Origin: Dyadobacter fermentans DSM 18053 | Lineage (GTDB): Bacteria > Bacteroidota > Bacteroidia > Cytophagales > Spirosomataceae | NCBI RefSeq assembly: GCF_000023125.1 | Contig: NC_013037.1 | Span: 1,488,001-1,552,000, forward strand | Reading direction: 5' to 3' | DNA length: 64,000 nt | Shown: positions 1 to 7,803 of the stretch, piece after piece | Layout: the number at the start of each line of letters is the position of its first letter | How positions within the stretch are numbered: the stretch's first letter is position 1 | Program-made: the position numbers and the translations under genes | The notes under the pieces: generated by a model | Seen by the model: only the letters and a program-made list of their open reading frames with translations | Told to the model about the DNA's origin: nothing | Database searches by the model: none

Positions 1-115
1 TTTGAAATAAAATTGATTTTTTTGAGAGGTCCCGGAATGCTGCTGACATACTGCTGTCACTGGGCGATGTTTAGTTTGCAATGTAATCAAACAATAAACT
101 ATAAAAACCTTTGAC

Positions 116-634
116 ATGGAAACTAACAACACCGCACAGGAGATCACAGCCACCACGTACATTATCAGCGCCGATGCATTACTGGAACATTGGCAAGGCC
201 ACCGCAGGCTCAGCCGGAAGGTTATTGAGGCATTTCCTGAGGATCAGTTTTATACTTTTTCGATCGGCGGCATGCGTACTTACGCCGAGCTTACGATGGA
301 AATGATCGGTCTGGCGGCTCCCGGCATCCGCGGTATCGCATTCGGCGACTGGACTTTCAGCGAGCCGGTACTCGACTACTCGACGCCCGCCCCGGCCACC
401 AAACCCGAAGTGCTCAACCTGTGGGACCTTATTACGGAATACATCAACAACGTGTGGCCGCAAATCCCGCCACAACGCTTCCAGGAAGTAGAAGCTGCCT
501 TTGGCATGTATGAAGACAAGATCGTCGGAACAGTCCAGTACCTGATCGACAATGAAATTCACCACCGTGCGCAAGGCTACGTGTACCTGCGCGCCCTGGG
601 CGTGGAGCCACCGGCTTTCTGGGATCGCCAATAG
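116..634 (+). CDS. DinB-family protein
   Basis: A 172-residue protein of the DinB/YfiT four-helix-bundle superfamily, whose members are usually metal-binding and act as thiol transferases or stress-related proteins. The C-terminal motif EIHHRAQGYVYLRALG (near residue 150) matches the superfamily signature HHRxQ..yLRxlG, with the two His as likely metal ligands; a further His lies near residue 22 (EHW). There is no signal peptide, so it should be cytoplasmic. It is the first of three DinB-type genes in the first 9.3 kb (others at 3389 and 8641). The ATG at 116 is the first start in frame and gives a normal family length. The substrate is unknown. Confidence 0.8.
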   Translation: METNNTAQEITATTYIISADALLEHWQGHRRLSRKVIEAFPEDQFYTFSIGGMRTYAELTMEMIGLAAPGIRGIAFGDWTFSEPVLDYSTPAPATKPEVLNLWDLITEYINNVWPQIPPQRFQEVEAAFGMYEDKIVGTVQYLIDNEIHHRAQGYVYLRALGVEPPAFWDRQ

Positions 635-661
635 TTTGCATTAGCGCCAACGAAAAACAAC

Positions 662-709
662 CCGCGCGGGAGACAGGGACTTTCCGGAAGGCCTCATTCT
701 CCCGCGCGG
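662..709. repeat. Long GC-rich hairpin
   Basis: A perfect 12-bp inverted repeat (662-673 CCGCGCGGGAGA against 698-709 TCTCCCGCGCGG) encloses a 24-nt loop that itself contains a short dyad (TTTCCGGAA). It follows the DinB stop at 634. No U-run follows on the plus strand; on the minus strand a T-rich stretch lies beyond it. It may be a transcription terminator or an mRNA-stabilising structure. Confidence 0.5.
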
Positions 710-789
710 AATTGTTATAGATTTTTGTGGAATGGTTTTAGTGAGTACCTTCGTGTGCTTGAACATTTGTTACAATGACTATGCCGCAC

Positions 790-1419
790 ATGAAAACGAA
801 AATTCTGACTACCATTGCCTTAACAGGCCTCCTGGCTGCATTCGGTGAAGCGAATGCGCAGGTCCGGCAGCCGTCACCCACCGGGCAGGTCCCCAAAGCT
901 TACACGGGTGCACAAGCCGGGCAGGGTGCTCAAACGGCGACTTTCAAACCAAAACCAACCGGTCAGATCGCCCCCGAGGTGCCGGGACAGCCACTGGGAA
1001 CATTGCCCCAACCCGCACAGCCAGCTCCCGTGAAGAAAACTTCGGAGGTACAAAGCCTGGGTTTTGAAAGCTATTCGGCTCCCACAACCCAGTCGGGTAT
1101 GGTGCCCAAGGTGACCACGTCGCAGGATCAGCGGGTGATGACCGAACGGTTCGCTCCGGATGGCGAAACGCAACAGCGCACCGTGACGACCGAACAGGTA
1201 CAGCAAACGATCCGGGTGCAGCAGGTTCCTGCGGGCGGCACGTACACCCCCGGCACGGAGCCAGCCCCTGCCACCACCGCGCCTGTGACAACCGGCGAGG
1301 CGGTTTCACAACCCGCTCAAAGCGCCACACAGGCGCCTGTAACGCAGCCTGCAACCACTACCCAGCCCGCACCTGCGGCAGCGCCCAGGTCAGCCCCGCA
1401 ACGGGTAAGTCCAAAATAA
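790..1419 (+). CDS. Secreted Pro/Gln/Thr-rich low-complexity protein
   Basis: About 209 residues from the ATG at 790; an in-frame ATG at 775 adds five residues and is less likely because the signal peptide begins MKTKILTTIALTG. Cleavage is expected after EANA. The mature part is strongly enriched in Pro, Gln, Thr and Ala, with imperfect repeats such as PTGQVPK and PTGQIAPEVPGQP and a C-terminal tail of alternating Pro/Ala/Thr and Gln blocks. No catalytic domain is visible. It is probably a periplasmic or surface-exposed disordered protein. A strong terminator follows directly, so it looks monocistronic. I do not recognise a family; coding is supported by the signal peptide and the uninterrupted frame. 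Confidence 0.7.
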   Translation: MKTKILTTIALTGLLAAFGEANAQVRQPSPTGQVPKAYTGAQAGQGAQTATFKPKPTGQIAPEVPGQPLGTLPQPAQPAPVKKTSEVQSLGFESYSAPTTQSGMVPKVTTSQDQRVMTERFAPDGETQQRTVTTEQVQQTIRVQQVPAGGTYTPGTEPAPATTAPVTTGEAVSQPAQSATQAPVTQPATTTQPAPAAAPRSAPQRVSPK

Positions 1420-1425
1420 CACACA

Positions 1426-1447
1426 CCCCGGTTCTGCCGGGGTTTTT
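1426..1447 (+). terminator. Rho-independent terminator
   Basis: A 6-bp GC stem (CCCCGG/CCGGGG) with loop TTCTG is followed by five T. It lies 7 nt after the stop of the Pro/Gln-rich protein. Confidence 0.85.
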
Positions 1448-1545
1448 CATTTCTACATTTCGCTGCTCTTCCGGCAGGCGCCGTTTGGCACAATCACACC
1501 TGCATTTTGTCTCATCCTCACCCCGGGAAAGTGCCGGGCTGGCCG

Positions 1546-1553
1546 TATTTTTG
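1546..1553 (+). promoter_or_regulatory. Candidate -7 promoter element
   Basis: TATTTTTG fits the Bacteroidota -7 consensus TAnnTTTG and lies about 50 nt upstream of the MFS start codon. No convincing -33 TTTG is seen at the usual spacing, so this is tentative. Confidence 0.4.
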
Positions 1554-1602
1554 TAACAACACTTCACAAGCCGGTGACAATCCGGTAGTTAAACACATCG
1601 TT

Positions 1603-2940
1603 ATGAAAACCTTTTATGCGGTCCTCGCCAACTCGCTCGCGGCCGCGCTCACCAATACATTTGTCTGGTTCGCCGTCACGTTCTGGGTGTATCTCGAAAC
1701 CAAAAGCGTGCTCGCTACTTCCGTGATGGCAGGCGTTTATCTGGCAACGGTGGCGGTTTCCGGCTTTTTCCTGGGTTCAATAGTGGACCGTTACCGGAAG
1801 AAAACATCTATGACGATCTCAGCCACGATCACACTGGCGCTCTACATTGTCGCACTCATCATCTACGTCACCACGCCCGAAGCTGTTTTCAAGGACGATT
1901 CGAGCATTAACCTGTGGCTTTTTATTACACTCTGCCTGTTTGGGGCCATTACCGGAAATATCCGCACCATCGCACTATCGACCGTCGTGACGATCCTCAT
2001 CGAAGAAGATCACCGTGACAAGGCCAATGGGATGGTCGGAACAGCGAATGGCGTTTCGTTCCTCGTCGCGTCCATTTTCAGCGGTCTGGTGATCGGCTAT
2101 CTGGGTGTGCTGTGGATGATGGTGCTGGCGGTCGCACTTAGCGTGCTGGTGCTCATTCACCTGCTTACGATCGACATCCCGGAGAAAGAAATCGTCCATA
2201 CCGATTCGGGTACCGAGCATATCGACATTCGCGGCACTATTGCCGCCGTGGGCATGGTGCCGGGCCTTTTCGGGTTGATTTTTTTCAATACATTCAACAA
2301 CTTCCTGGGCGGTGTATTTATGTCGCTGATGGACGCCTACGGACTTTCGCTCGTGTCGGTGCAGGCGTGGGGCATACTTTGGGGCATTCTGAGCCTTGGG
2401 TTTATCGTCGGCGGATTGGTCGTTGCGAAACGCGGGCTGGGCAAGATGCCGTTGAAAACCCTCTTCGTGGCCAATATTATCATGTGGGCGATCTGCATCG
2501 TCTTCCCGATCCAGGCATCGATTATCCTGCTCGGCGTCGGTATGTTCGTGTACCTTTGCCTCATACCCGTCGTAGAAGCTACCGAGCAAACCATTTTACA
2601 GAAAGTCATCCCACCCGAGCGGCAAGGCCGTGTCTTTGGATTTGCACAAAGCATTGAACAGGCCGCTTCGCCCATTACTGCATTTCTGATAGGTCCCATT
2701 GCCAAGTTCATATTTATTCCTTTTATGACCACCGGCGCCGGCGTGCGGCTCATTGGCGACTGGTTCGGCATCGGTACAGCCCGCGGACTGGCGCTGCTCT
2801 TTATCGTCACGGGCATCCTGGGATTGATCGTCACACTCGTAGCCATGCAGTCGGCCGCTTACAAAAGGCTGTCGCTGATCTACAAAAAGCCTTCGCCGGA
2901 GTACGACACCGATAGCGTACCCGTGCAGGAGCAGGCCTGA
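1603..2940 (+). CDS. MFS transporter
   Basis: A major facilitator superfamily permease of about 445 residues, hydrophobic throughout and consistent with around 12 membrane helices. The loop after the second helix carries GSIVDRYRKK, matching MFS motif A (GxxxDRxGRR). The layout resembles the EntS/MFS_3 type of exporters, so efflux of a small molecule is likelier than uptake, but the substrate cannot be read. I chose the ATG at 1603 (MKTFYAVLANS) because the in-frame extension back to 1507 runs across the putative promoter and has no membrane character. The C-terminus is a short charged cytoplasmic tail. Confidence 0.85.
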   Translation: MKTFYAVLANSLAAALTNTFVWFAVTFWVYLETKSVLATSVMAGVYLATVAVSGFFLGSIVDRYRKKTSMTISATITLALYIVALIIYVTTPEAVFKDDSSINLWLFITLCLFGAITGNIRTIALSTVVTILIEEDHRDKANGMVGTANGVSFLVASIFSGLVIGYLGVLWMMVLAVALSVLVLIHLLTIDIPEKEIVHTDSGTEHIDIRGTIAAVGMVPGLFGLIFFNTFNNFLGGVFMSLMDAYGLSLVSVQAWGILWGILSLGFIVGGLVVAKRGLGKMPLKTLFVANIIMWAICIVFPIQASIILLGVGMFVYLCLIPVVEATEQTILQKVIPPERQGRVFGFAQSIEQAASPITAFLIGPIAKFIFIPFMTTGAGVRLIGDWFGIGTARGLALLFIVTGILGLIVTLVAMQSAAYKRLSLIYKKPSPEYDTDSVPVQEQA

Positions 2941-2978
2941 AAAGGTCTTCATTATTAATCCAACTAAACACAACCACT

Positions 2979-3365
2979 ATGTTAGGACAAACCAAGGCAT
3001 TCAGCGGCTACTCGGTCGACGACCTCAAAAAGGCTGAAAAATTCTATGGTGAAATACTCGGGATCGAGGTTTCGCAGCAAAATGAAATGCCGGTGCTCCA
3101 TTTGAAAATCCACGGAGGCCATGATGTGATTTTGTATGAAAAACCCAATCACCAGCCGGCGACATTTACGGTGCTCAACTTTCCCGTCGACAATGTGGAA
3201 GAAACTGTAAAAGCGCTCAAATCCAAAGGAGTACAATTTGAAAGCTACGACTTCCCCGGCCTGAAAACCGACGACGACAATATCATGCGCGGCAATGGCC
3301 CCACCATTGCCTGGTTCACCGACCCCGCAGGCAACATCCTGTCGGTCGTTCAGGTGGAAAACTGA
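2979..3365 (+). CDS. VOC-family (glyoxalase-like) protein
   Basis: A 128-residue single vicinal-oxygen-chelate domain. The N-terminal half has the typical beta-alpha-beta pattern (DLKKAEKFYGEILGIEV) and the C-terminal half ends WFTDPAGNILSVVQ, the usual last strand with D-P-x-G-N. Members bind a divalent metal and act in glyoxalase, dioxygenase or antibiotic-binding reactions; the substrate here is unknown. It lies 38 nt after the MFS gene and 23 nt before a DinB gene, all on the plus strand, so the three may be co-transcribed as a small detoxification group. Confidence 0.8.
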   Translation: MLGQTKAFSGYSVDDLKKAEKFYGEILGIEVSQQNEMPVLHLKIHGGHDVILYEKPNHQPATFTVLNFPVDNVEETVKALKSKGVQFESYDFPGLKTDDDNIMRGNGPTIAWFTDPAGNILSVVQVEN

Positions 3366-3388
3366 TCATCCTAACCTTCAACTACCTT

Positions 3389-3883
3389 ATGGAAAATGTC
3401 AAAAGCAGCAGAATGTACGGCATTATCGGCCTCTACGATCTGCAAACACCGTTTTTCGCATTTGTGACGGAGAACATCAGCGAGGAAGACGTTCAAAAAC
3501 GCCTCGATACCAAGGCCAACCACATCGGATGGCTGGCCGGCGCGCTGGTAGAACAGCGTTTCAACCTTGCGCGGCAGCTGGGCCGGAACGAACATCAGCA
3601 GGCCGACGAGCTTTTCAAAGACTTCAAGGGCATTCAGGACGATGCGAAATACCCGTCGATTTCGTCATACCAGGAAGATTGGGACAAAATTACGCCGCTC
3701 CTGAGAGACGCGCTGAGCAACATCAGCGACGAGGAACTGGAAAGGCGGATCGAGATGGGGCCCGATTTCTCGATGTCGCTGTACGAGCTGATCACATTCT
3801 CCATTTACCGCGAAGCGAATATCATCGGTCAAATCGCGCTCTGGCGCAGGTTACTGGGCTATCCGGGCATGCGATATATGTAA
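3389..3883 (+). CDS. DinB-like protein lacking the usual C-terminal histidines
   Basis: A 164-residue helical protein in the DinB-like superfamily by length and pattern (NHIGWLAGALVEQRFNLA near residue 45; a terminal helix REANIIGQIALWRRLLGY). In typical members the last helix begins H..HHRGQ; here the equivalent reads REANIIGQ, so the C-terminal metal-binding His pair is absent although the GQ..L.RrllGy frame is kept. It may therefore not bind metal in the normal way. Starts at ATG 3389, shortly after the VOC gene. Confidence 0.7.
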   Translation: MENVKSSRMYGIIGLYDLQTPFFAFVTENISEEDVQKRLDTKANHIGWLAGALVEQRFNLARQLGRNEHQQADELFKDFKGIQDDAKYPSISSYQEDWDKITPLLRDALSNISDEELERRIEMGPDFSMSLYELITFSIYREANIIGQIALWRRLLGYPGMRYM

Positions 3884-3934
3884 AATCGCCGGAATTGTGT
3901 TTTCTTGCAGGCCCACTACCGTTACGGCACTGTT

Positions 3935-4357
3935 ATGAAAATGTTCCAGCAAGGCATTCAGCTCAAAGCGAGAAGCCGCGGCTTTCACCTGATTACCGGC
4001 GAAATCCTGCATGCATTACCATCGATCAGCGAAATTAAAGCCGGAATGTGCCAGGTATTTATCCAGCACACTTCGGCTTCGCTGACGATTAACGAGAATG
4101 CAGATCCCACCGTCCGCATGGATTTTGAAATGTACTTCAACAAGTCCGTCCCCGAAAACGACCCGGATTACCGGCACGACTACGAGGGCTCGGACGACAT
4201 GCCTGCTCACCTGAAATCGTCCCTGCTCGGATGCTCGGTAATGATACCGGTTCGCAACGGCCGCCTGGCGCTCGGAACCTGGCAGGGCATTTACCTCTGC
4301 GAGCACCGCGACTACGGCGGGCCGAGGAGTTTGATGATTACCGCGTGGGGTATTTAA
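3935..4357 (+). CDS. yjbQ: YjbQ/UPF0047 family protein
   Basis: A 140-residue protein matching the secondary thiamine-phosphate synthase (YjbQ, UPF0047) family over its full length. The hallmark HTSASLTINENADP is present near residue 45, and the C-terminal segment LALGTWQGIYLCEHRDYGGPR carries the conserved G-T-W-Q and His/Arg residues. The start at 3935 gives the normal family length; the frame opens at 3905 but the ten extra residues are not conserved. E. coli YjbQ has weak thiamine-phosphate synthase activity, and the physiological role is unsettled. Confidence 0.9.
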   Translation: MKMFQQGIQLKARSRGFHLITGEILHALPSISEIKAGMCQVFIQHTSASLTINENADPTVRMDFEMYFNKSVPENDPDYRHDYEGSDDMPAHLKSSLLGCSVMIPVRNGRLALGTWQGIYLCEHRDYGGPRSLMITAWGI

Positions 4358-4560
4358 GGCATTTCTGTCGCCACCTAATTAAACATATCCCAAGTATTGC
4401 GCACTATTTATGTATGATTAATATTAAAAGTATTATACATAAGTTCTTAAACCGTCAATTCTTGCGTTCCTCTCGCAATACTATTTTTCCACAACACAGC
4501 CTGGTGCAATGTAAAGCCTTGAAATCCCGGACATCCAGCGACTCACCATCACAATTTAAC
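4358..4560. other. AT-rich convergent intergenic region
   Basis: About 200 nt between the convergent YjbQ gene and the PurA-like gene. It includes a weak AT-rich dyad (TTATGTA near 4407 and TACATAA near 4435) that might end transcription. I see no gene. Confidence 0.3.
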
Positions 4561-5739
4561 TCACCACCAACGCCTTACAGTCTTCGACGCCGGACTATCA
4601 TTGATCATCAAATGGTCACAAAGCGAAACCTGTTGCAGAAACGAGTCCAAATCCGGAGCCGTTTCGACGACCTCGTCGGAAAGATATTGGTAGTTGGTCA
4701 GCTGATCAAGGCACGAAACGACCATTTGCTTTTTCACGCTTTGGGAATGGCGGCCTTCGCAAAAAATGGAATCGCAGTCCAGCGCATACTTTAGCATATC
4801 CCTGTCCAGAATGCCCGTCCTGAATTCTCCCTGATGGCCGCCGGGCCCATTGGTTTCCTGCTCATTGTTAAGCAGCGCCACCGGATGATTTTCGGTTGAC
4901 ATCCAGCCATTTCCGTGGCGGGTTTGGTAGGCTCTTGTGAGGTAATGCACCGTCGTGTCCGCCCGCTGGTCGTTGCGGCGGAGCATTTCGAATGCATTTT
5001 TGCTGGTGGTATTCGAGCGGGTTACATGGGGAAACATCCCGCAATCCATATCCAGTAAAATGCCCTGTCCGCCCTCGAAAATGCAGTTTTCAAAACCCAT
5101 TCCAAACAGCTGTGCTTCCGGTAGCAACCTGACAACGTCACGGGCCTGCTTCACATCCAGCAGAAACTGGTCTACACGCATGATTTCCAGTTCCAGCGCT
5201 TCGAGGCAGCATTCCAATCCGCGGGCTTTCATCCGGTTGCGGTAATAATCGCGCACGGCATCCAGTTTGCGCGTGAAAATGCCGGGATGGAACAAGTCGC
5301 GGGCGTAAAGTTTATAAGGGCCCTGGTTGCGTTCCACCGTTGCGCCGAAGCCCACGCCTACCGTGCCGTGAGCGAGGTTAGCACGGTCGTTGATGTTGTA
5401 AAATTTATCAAACGGCGTTGTTACCATCGCCAGTGGGTCAATATATAACACCGGAGTCGTCCCTAAGCGCTGCAATGCCCTGAATTCCCTCACAATCCCC
5501 GTCGGATCAATGGTACAAAACGGGGAAATGAACGTGGGCGCGGCGCGGAATGAGCCTGCGCCGAAGTTGGAAAATACGTGCCGGTGCCCGCCCGGGTGGA
5601 GCACCGTGTGGCCGCATTGATGTCCGCCATTGAAGCGGATCACGACGGGCCGGTGCAGCGTCGCGGCGAGATAATCGGAGAATACGCCCTTTCCTTCATC
5701 GCCATAACCCATTCCAAGCACGATATGGGCAGTCCGCAT
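4561..5739 (-). CDS. Divergent adenylosuccinate-synthetase (PurA) homologue
   Basis: A 392-residue full-length but remote PurA homologue, against about 430 for housekeeping PurA. Kept: the P-loop-like GYGDEGKG (residues 11-18; D14 matches the E. coli catalytic Asp13), GGHQCGHT (38-45; H44 matches catalytic His41) and FEGGQGILLDMD (221-232; Q225 matches Gln224). Altered: the aspartate-binding loop, normally ATTGRRRRTGW, reads GGHQGEFRTGI near 300-310, and the guanine-specificity motif TKLD reads SCLD near 342-345. So it probably still phosphorylates a purine-like base using a nucleotide, but may not use aspartate or GTP. It is the last gene of a three-gene operon; its ATG overlaps the vWA stop as TGATG, so they are translationally coupled. 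An upstream GTG at 5742 is an alternative start. Confidence 0.8.
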   Translation of the reverse strand: MRTAHIVLGMGYGDEGKGVFSDYLAATLHRPVVIRFNGGHQCGHTVLHPGGHRHVFSNFGAGSFRAAPTFISPFCTIDPTGIVREFRALQRLGTTPVLYIDPLAMVTTPFDKFYNINDRANLAHGTVGVGFGATVERNQGPYKLYARDLFHPGIFTRKLDAVRDYYRNRMKARGLECCLEALELEIMRVDQFLLDVKQARDVVRLLPEAQLFGMGFENCIFEGGQGILLDMDCGMFPHVTRSNTTSKNAFEMLRRNDQRADTTVHYLTRAYQTRHGNGWMSTENHPVALLNNEQETNGPGGHQGEFRTGILDRDMLKYALDCDSIFCEGRHSQSVKKQMVVSCLDQLTNYQYLSDEVVETAPDLDSFLQQVSLCDHLMINDSPASKTVRRWW

Positions 5740-6668
5740 CACAGCGCGATGATACCGGAAACACCGTGATCGCGACGAACCAGCGAATCTTTTACCGACA
5801 CGAGCGCATTGGAAACCGACAGCCGGGTTTTGGCGTCGAAACCGCTCATAGCCGCATCCGGGCTCACGCCCTTCACCAGCGCCACCGTGGTGGCGATGAG
5901 TTCAGCGATATTGTTTTGATCTTCGAGCACAAGAAAACGTTCACCCAGCAGCGCTTTCCATTGAGAGAATACAAAATGGTCGTTGTGATAGCTCGCTTCG
6001 TTGGCATGAATATGAAACACGTAATAGGACCGCCCGGCCTCATTCAGCAGCGACGATGCAGCCAGCGGCTCGCGACCTTTGTAGCCGCATTTGGATTGTA
6101 AAAAATCCGCGGCCATATGATCATGAAAACCCTCGTCGCCGATCGTAAACAGGAAGCCTTTTTCCTGCCGCTTCTCAAATGAATCAATCGAAGTGTGCCG
6201 CGCGGCGAAATACCAAGCCAGCGGGTAGCTCTCACGGTTTTGTCCCCCGCCGCCGCGCTCGATGAAGATTTTCGAAAGGCAGTTGTCCAGCTCCATTGTG
6301 CCGGATTCGAACTGGCCGACTTGCAGGGGATAATCGTCCGAAATATGGTCCCCGATGGCCATAAACATAATCTGCGGGTCGAGGATGCCGTTGCTGATGA
6401 GCGTGCTCATCAATGCGCCCAGTTTGTTTTTGATCAGGTTCTCCGGAATAGCTCCCATTGATCCGGTTACATCCAGCGCCACGATGATCGGCACCGAGTT
6501 CGGATGCAGGTCCGAGTCGCGGGATTCCCGGACGTCGACATGGTCGGGCGACAGATCGGGGTGGATCACGCCGAGTTTGTTTTGCGTAAAATTGTCGTCG
6601 ATCGACCGCGTTTTGCGTGCGCGGCTTACGCTGTCATAAGCGTCGTCGCTCCAAGATGAATAGCCCAT
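5739..6668 (-). CDS. von Willebrand factor A (vWA) domain protein
   Basis: A 309-residue soluble protein with a vWA domain beginning near residue 58. The MIDAS metal site is DVTGSM (66-71), a DxTxS variant of DxSxS; later strands carry FMAIGDHISDD and FTIGDEGFHDH, where acidic and His residues cluster. No signal peptide or membrane helix is seen, so it is cytoplasmic, unlike BatA-type vWA proteins. It starts 3 nt after the J-domain/kinase gene and overlaps the PurA-like start by one base, so it is the middle member of a coupled triad. vWA proteins commonly scaffold ATPases or kinases; by inference this one may bridge the chaperone-like and nucleotide-enzyme partners. Confidence 0.85.
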   Translation of the reverse strand: MGYSSWSDDAYDSVSRARKTRSIDDNFTQNKLGVIHPDLSPDHVDVRESRDSDLHPNSVPIIVALDVTGSMGAIPENLIKNKLGALMSTLISNGILDPQIMFMAIGDHISDDYPLQVGQFESGTMELDNCLSKIFIERGGGGQNRESYPLAWYFAARHTSIDSFEKRQEKGFLFTIGDEGFHDHMAADFLQSKCGYKGREPLAASSLLNEAGRSYYVFHIHANEASYHNDHFVFSQWKALLGERFLVLEDQNNIAELIATTVALVKGVSPDAAMSGFDAKTRLSVSNALVSVKDSLVRRDHGVSGIIAL

Positions 6669-6671
6669 GGT

Positions 6672-7529
6672 TCAGATATTTAAATGGATAAATTGGGATG
6701 GAAAGTTATTTTTGAGCAATGCCCGGTATTTCTCATAGCAAGCCAGCGAATCGTCGTCGGAACTGAGCAGGAAGTCGACAAATGCGCGGTGATGGGTCTT
6801 TCTCAGCGCAGTACCCAGTCCCGACCGGTCGCCGAGCAGGTAAGCGCCAATGCGCTTCACCATTTCGAGATCCGCATTCTCCGAGGCGATTTTATCACGC
6901 AAAAGACTTACAGGATACCAGTTGCGGTAGCCGGCGGAGATGGTCGTTGCGCGGCTGCCTAATGCAGTAATGTGGTAAAATCCGGCAACGGCAATGCCGT
7001 GTGTCTCGGGCACGAGCATAATATGCGCAGGCGTAAGGCCCAGATGCGCCTGCCCGGCATGGCGGTGCAGCAGCATACAAAATTCAAGGAGGCGCGACAC
7101 TACCCAGTTCACATGTTCCTGTGGCAATGTAAGGTTCACGAGCGGTATAGCGCGCTTTTGATGTACCAAACGGGTATCGGAATTCCAGGTGTAGGGCATG
7201 TACCTTTTGAGGTGCTCGGTGGCACCGGTTGCAATCGCCTGCTGTTTTTGCCTTGCATAGGCCACTATCTGCTCCTCACCGCGGTAATGGACCCAGAAAT
7301 CGTTCGTCAGACACTCGCCCGAGTCGTCGGTGAATGCGGCACCGTTATTGAAATGCCGGTAGAGCGTCAGCAAGCGATTGGTCGCTTCCTTGGCCCCCGG
7401 ATGCCTGCATTTGTCGGGATGAATCGCTTTGAGTATATCCCGATAGGTCAAAACCGAACCATCCTGCGGCTTCAACGCATTGAAATGCGTAGCGTGCATT
7501 ACCTGGTCGATCATCTCGCCTTCTGTCAT
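6672..7529 (-). CDS. J-domain protein with degenerate protein-kinase-like domain
   Basis: A 285-residue protein, first of the triad. Residues about 25-60 look like a J-domain core, with HPD at 37-39 in YRDILKAIHPDKCRHPGAKE followed by a helix ending LLTLYRHF. Residues about 105-250 resemble a protein-kinase C-lobe: HLGLTPAHIMLVPE (162-175) aligns to the catalytic loop HRDLKPENILL, but Asp is Gly, Lys is Thr and Asn is His, and the DFG position reads AGF. It is therefore probably a pseudokinase or a binding fold. HPD suggests recruitment of an Hsp70. No signal peptide is seen. The call rests on motif alignment by eye; the J-domain is the firmer half. Confidence 0.7.
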   Translation of the reverse strand: MTEGEMIDQVMHATHFNALKPQDGSVLTYRDILKAIHPDKCRHPGAKEATNRLLTLYRHFNNGAAFTDDSGECLTNDFWVHYRGEEQIVAYARQKQQAIATGATEHLKRYMPYTWNSDTRLVHQKRAIPLVNLTLPQEHVNWVVSRLLEFCMLLHRHAGQAHLGLTPAHIMLVPETHGIAVAGFYHITALGSRATTISAGYRNWYPVSLLRDKIASENADLEMVKRIGAYLLGDRSGLGTALRKTHHRAFVDFLLSSDDDSLACYEKYRALLKNNFPSQFIHLNI

Positions 7530-7803
7530 TGTGAATGTGTTGTGATTTGCGACTGGCCGATCGGCGGCCGTTCAAAACCAAGATATTGGTTACGAGCCCA
7601 TTCAGACCGAACGATTGAGCAGCCGGGCATTACAGATTATCAGCCGGGAGCGCAGCCCAAGCCAGGCACACCATTTGTCACAATCCCCCCCTGATAATGT
7701 CGCAAATCACATCCGTAATTGTTGTTCAAACCCACTTAGTTTGTAACATCGGAATCCATGTCGGGCAGCGCGTTAACAACACACAACTACAAGTCGAAAG
7801 CAA
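7530..7803. promoter_or_regulatory. Divergent intergenic region
   Basis: 274 nt between the start of the triad operon (minus) and the frameshifted small gene (plus). It must hold both promoters. I do not see a full TAnnTTTG/-33 pair or a clear operator; the nearest match is TAGTTTG at about 7737-7743, one base short of consensus. Confidence 0.35.

Noticed and set aside
4561..5739. The PurA-like gene is a phage PurZ (2-aminoadenine) synthetase
   Set aside because: PurZ keeps its aspartate-binding loop and alters the catalytic Asp; here the pattern is the reverse (Asp kept, aspartate loop changed). There are no phage or Z-genome genes nearby.
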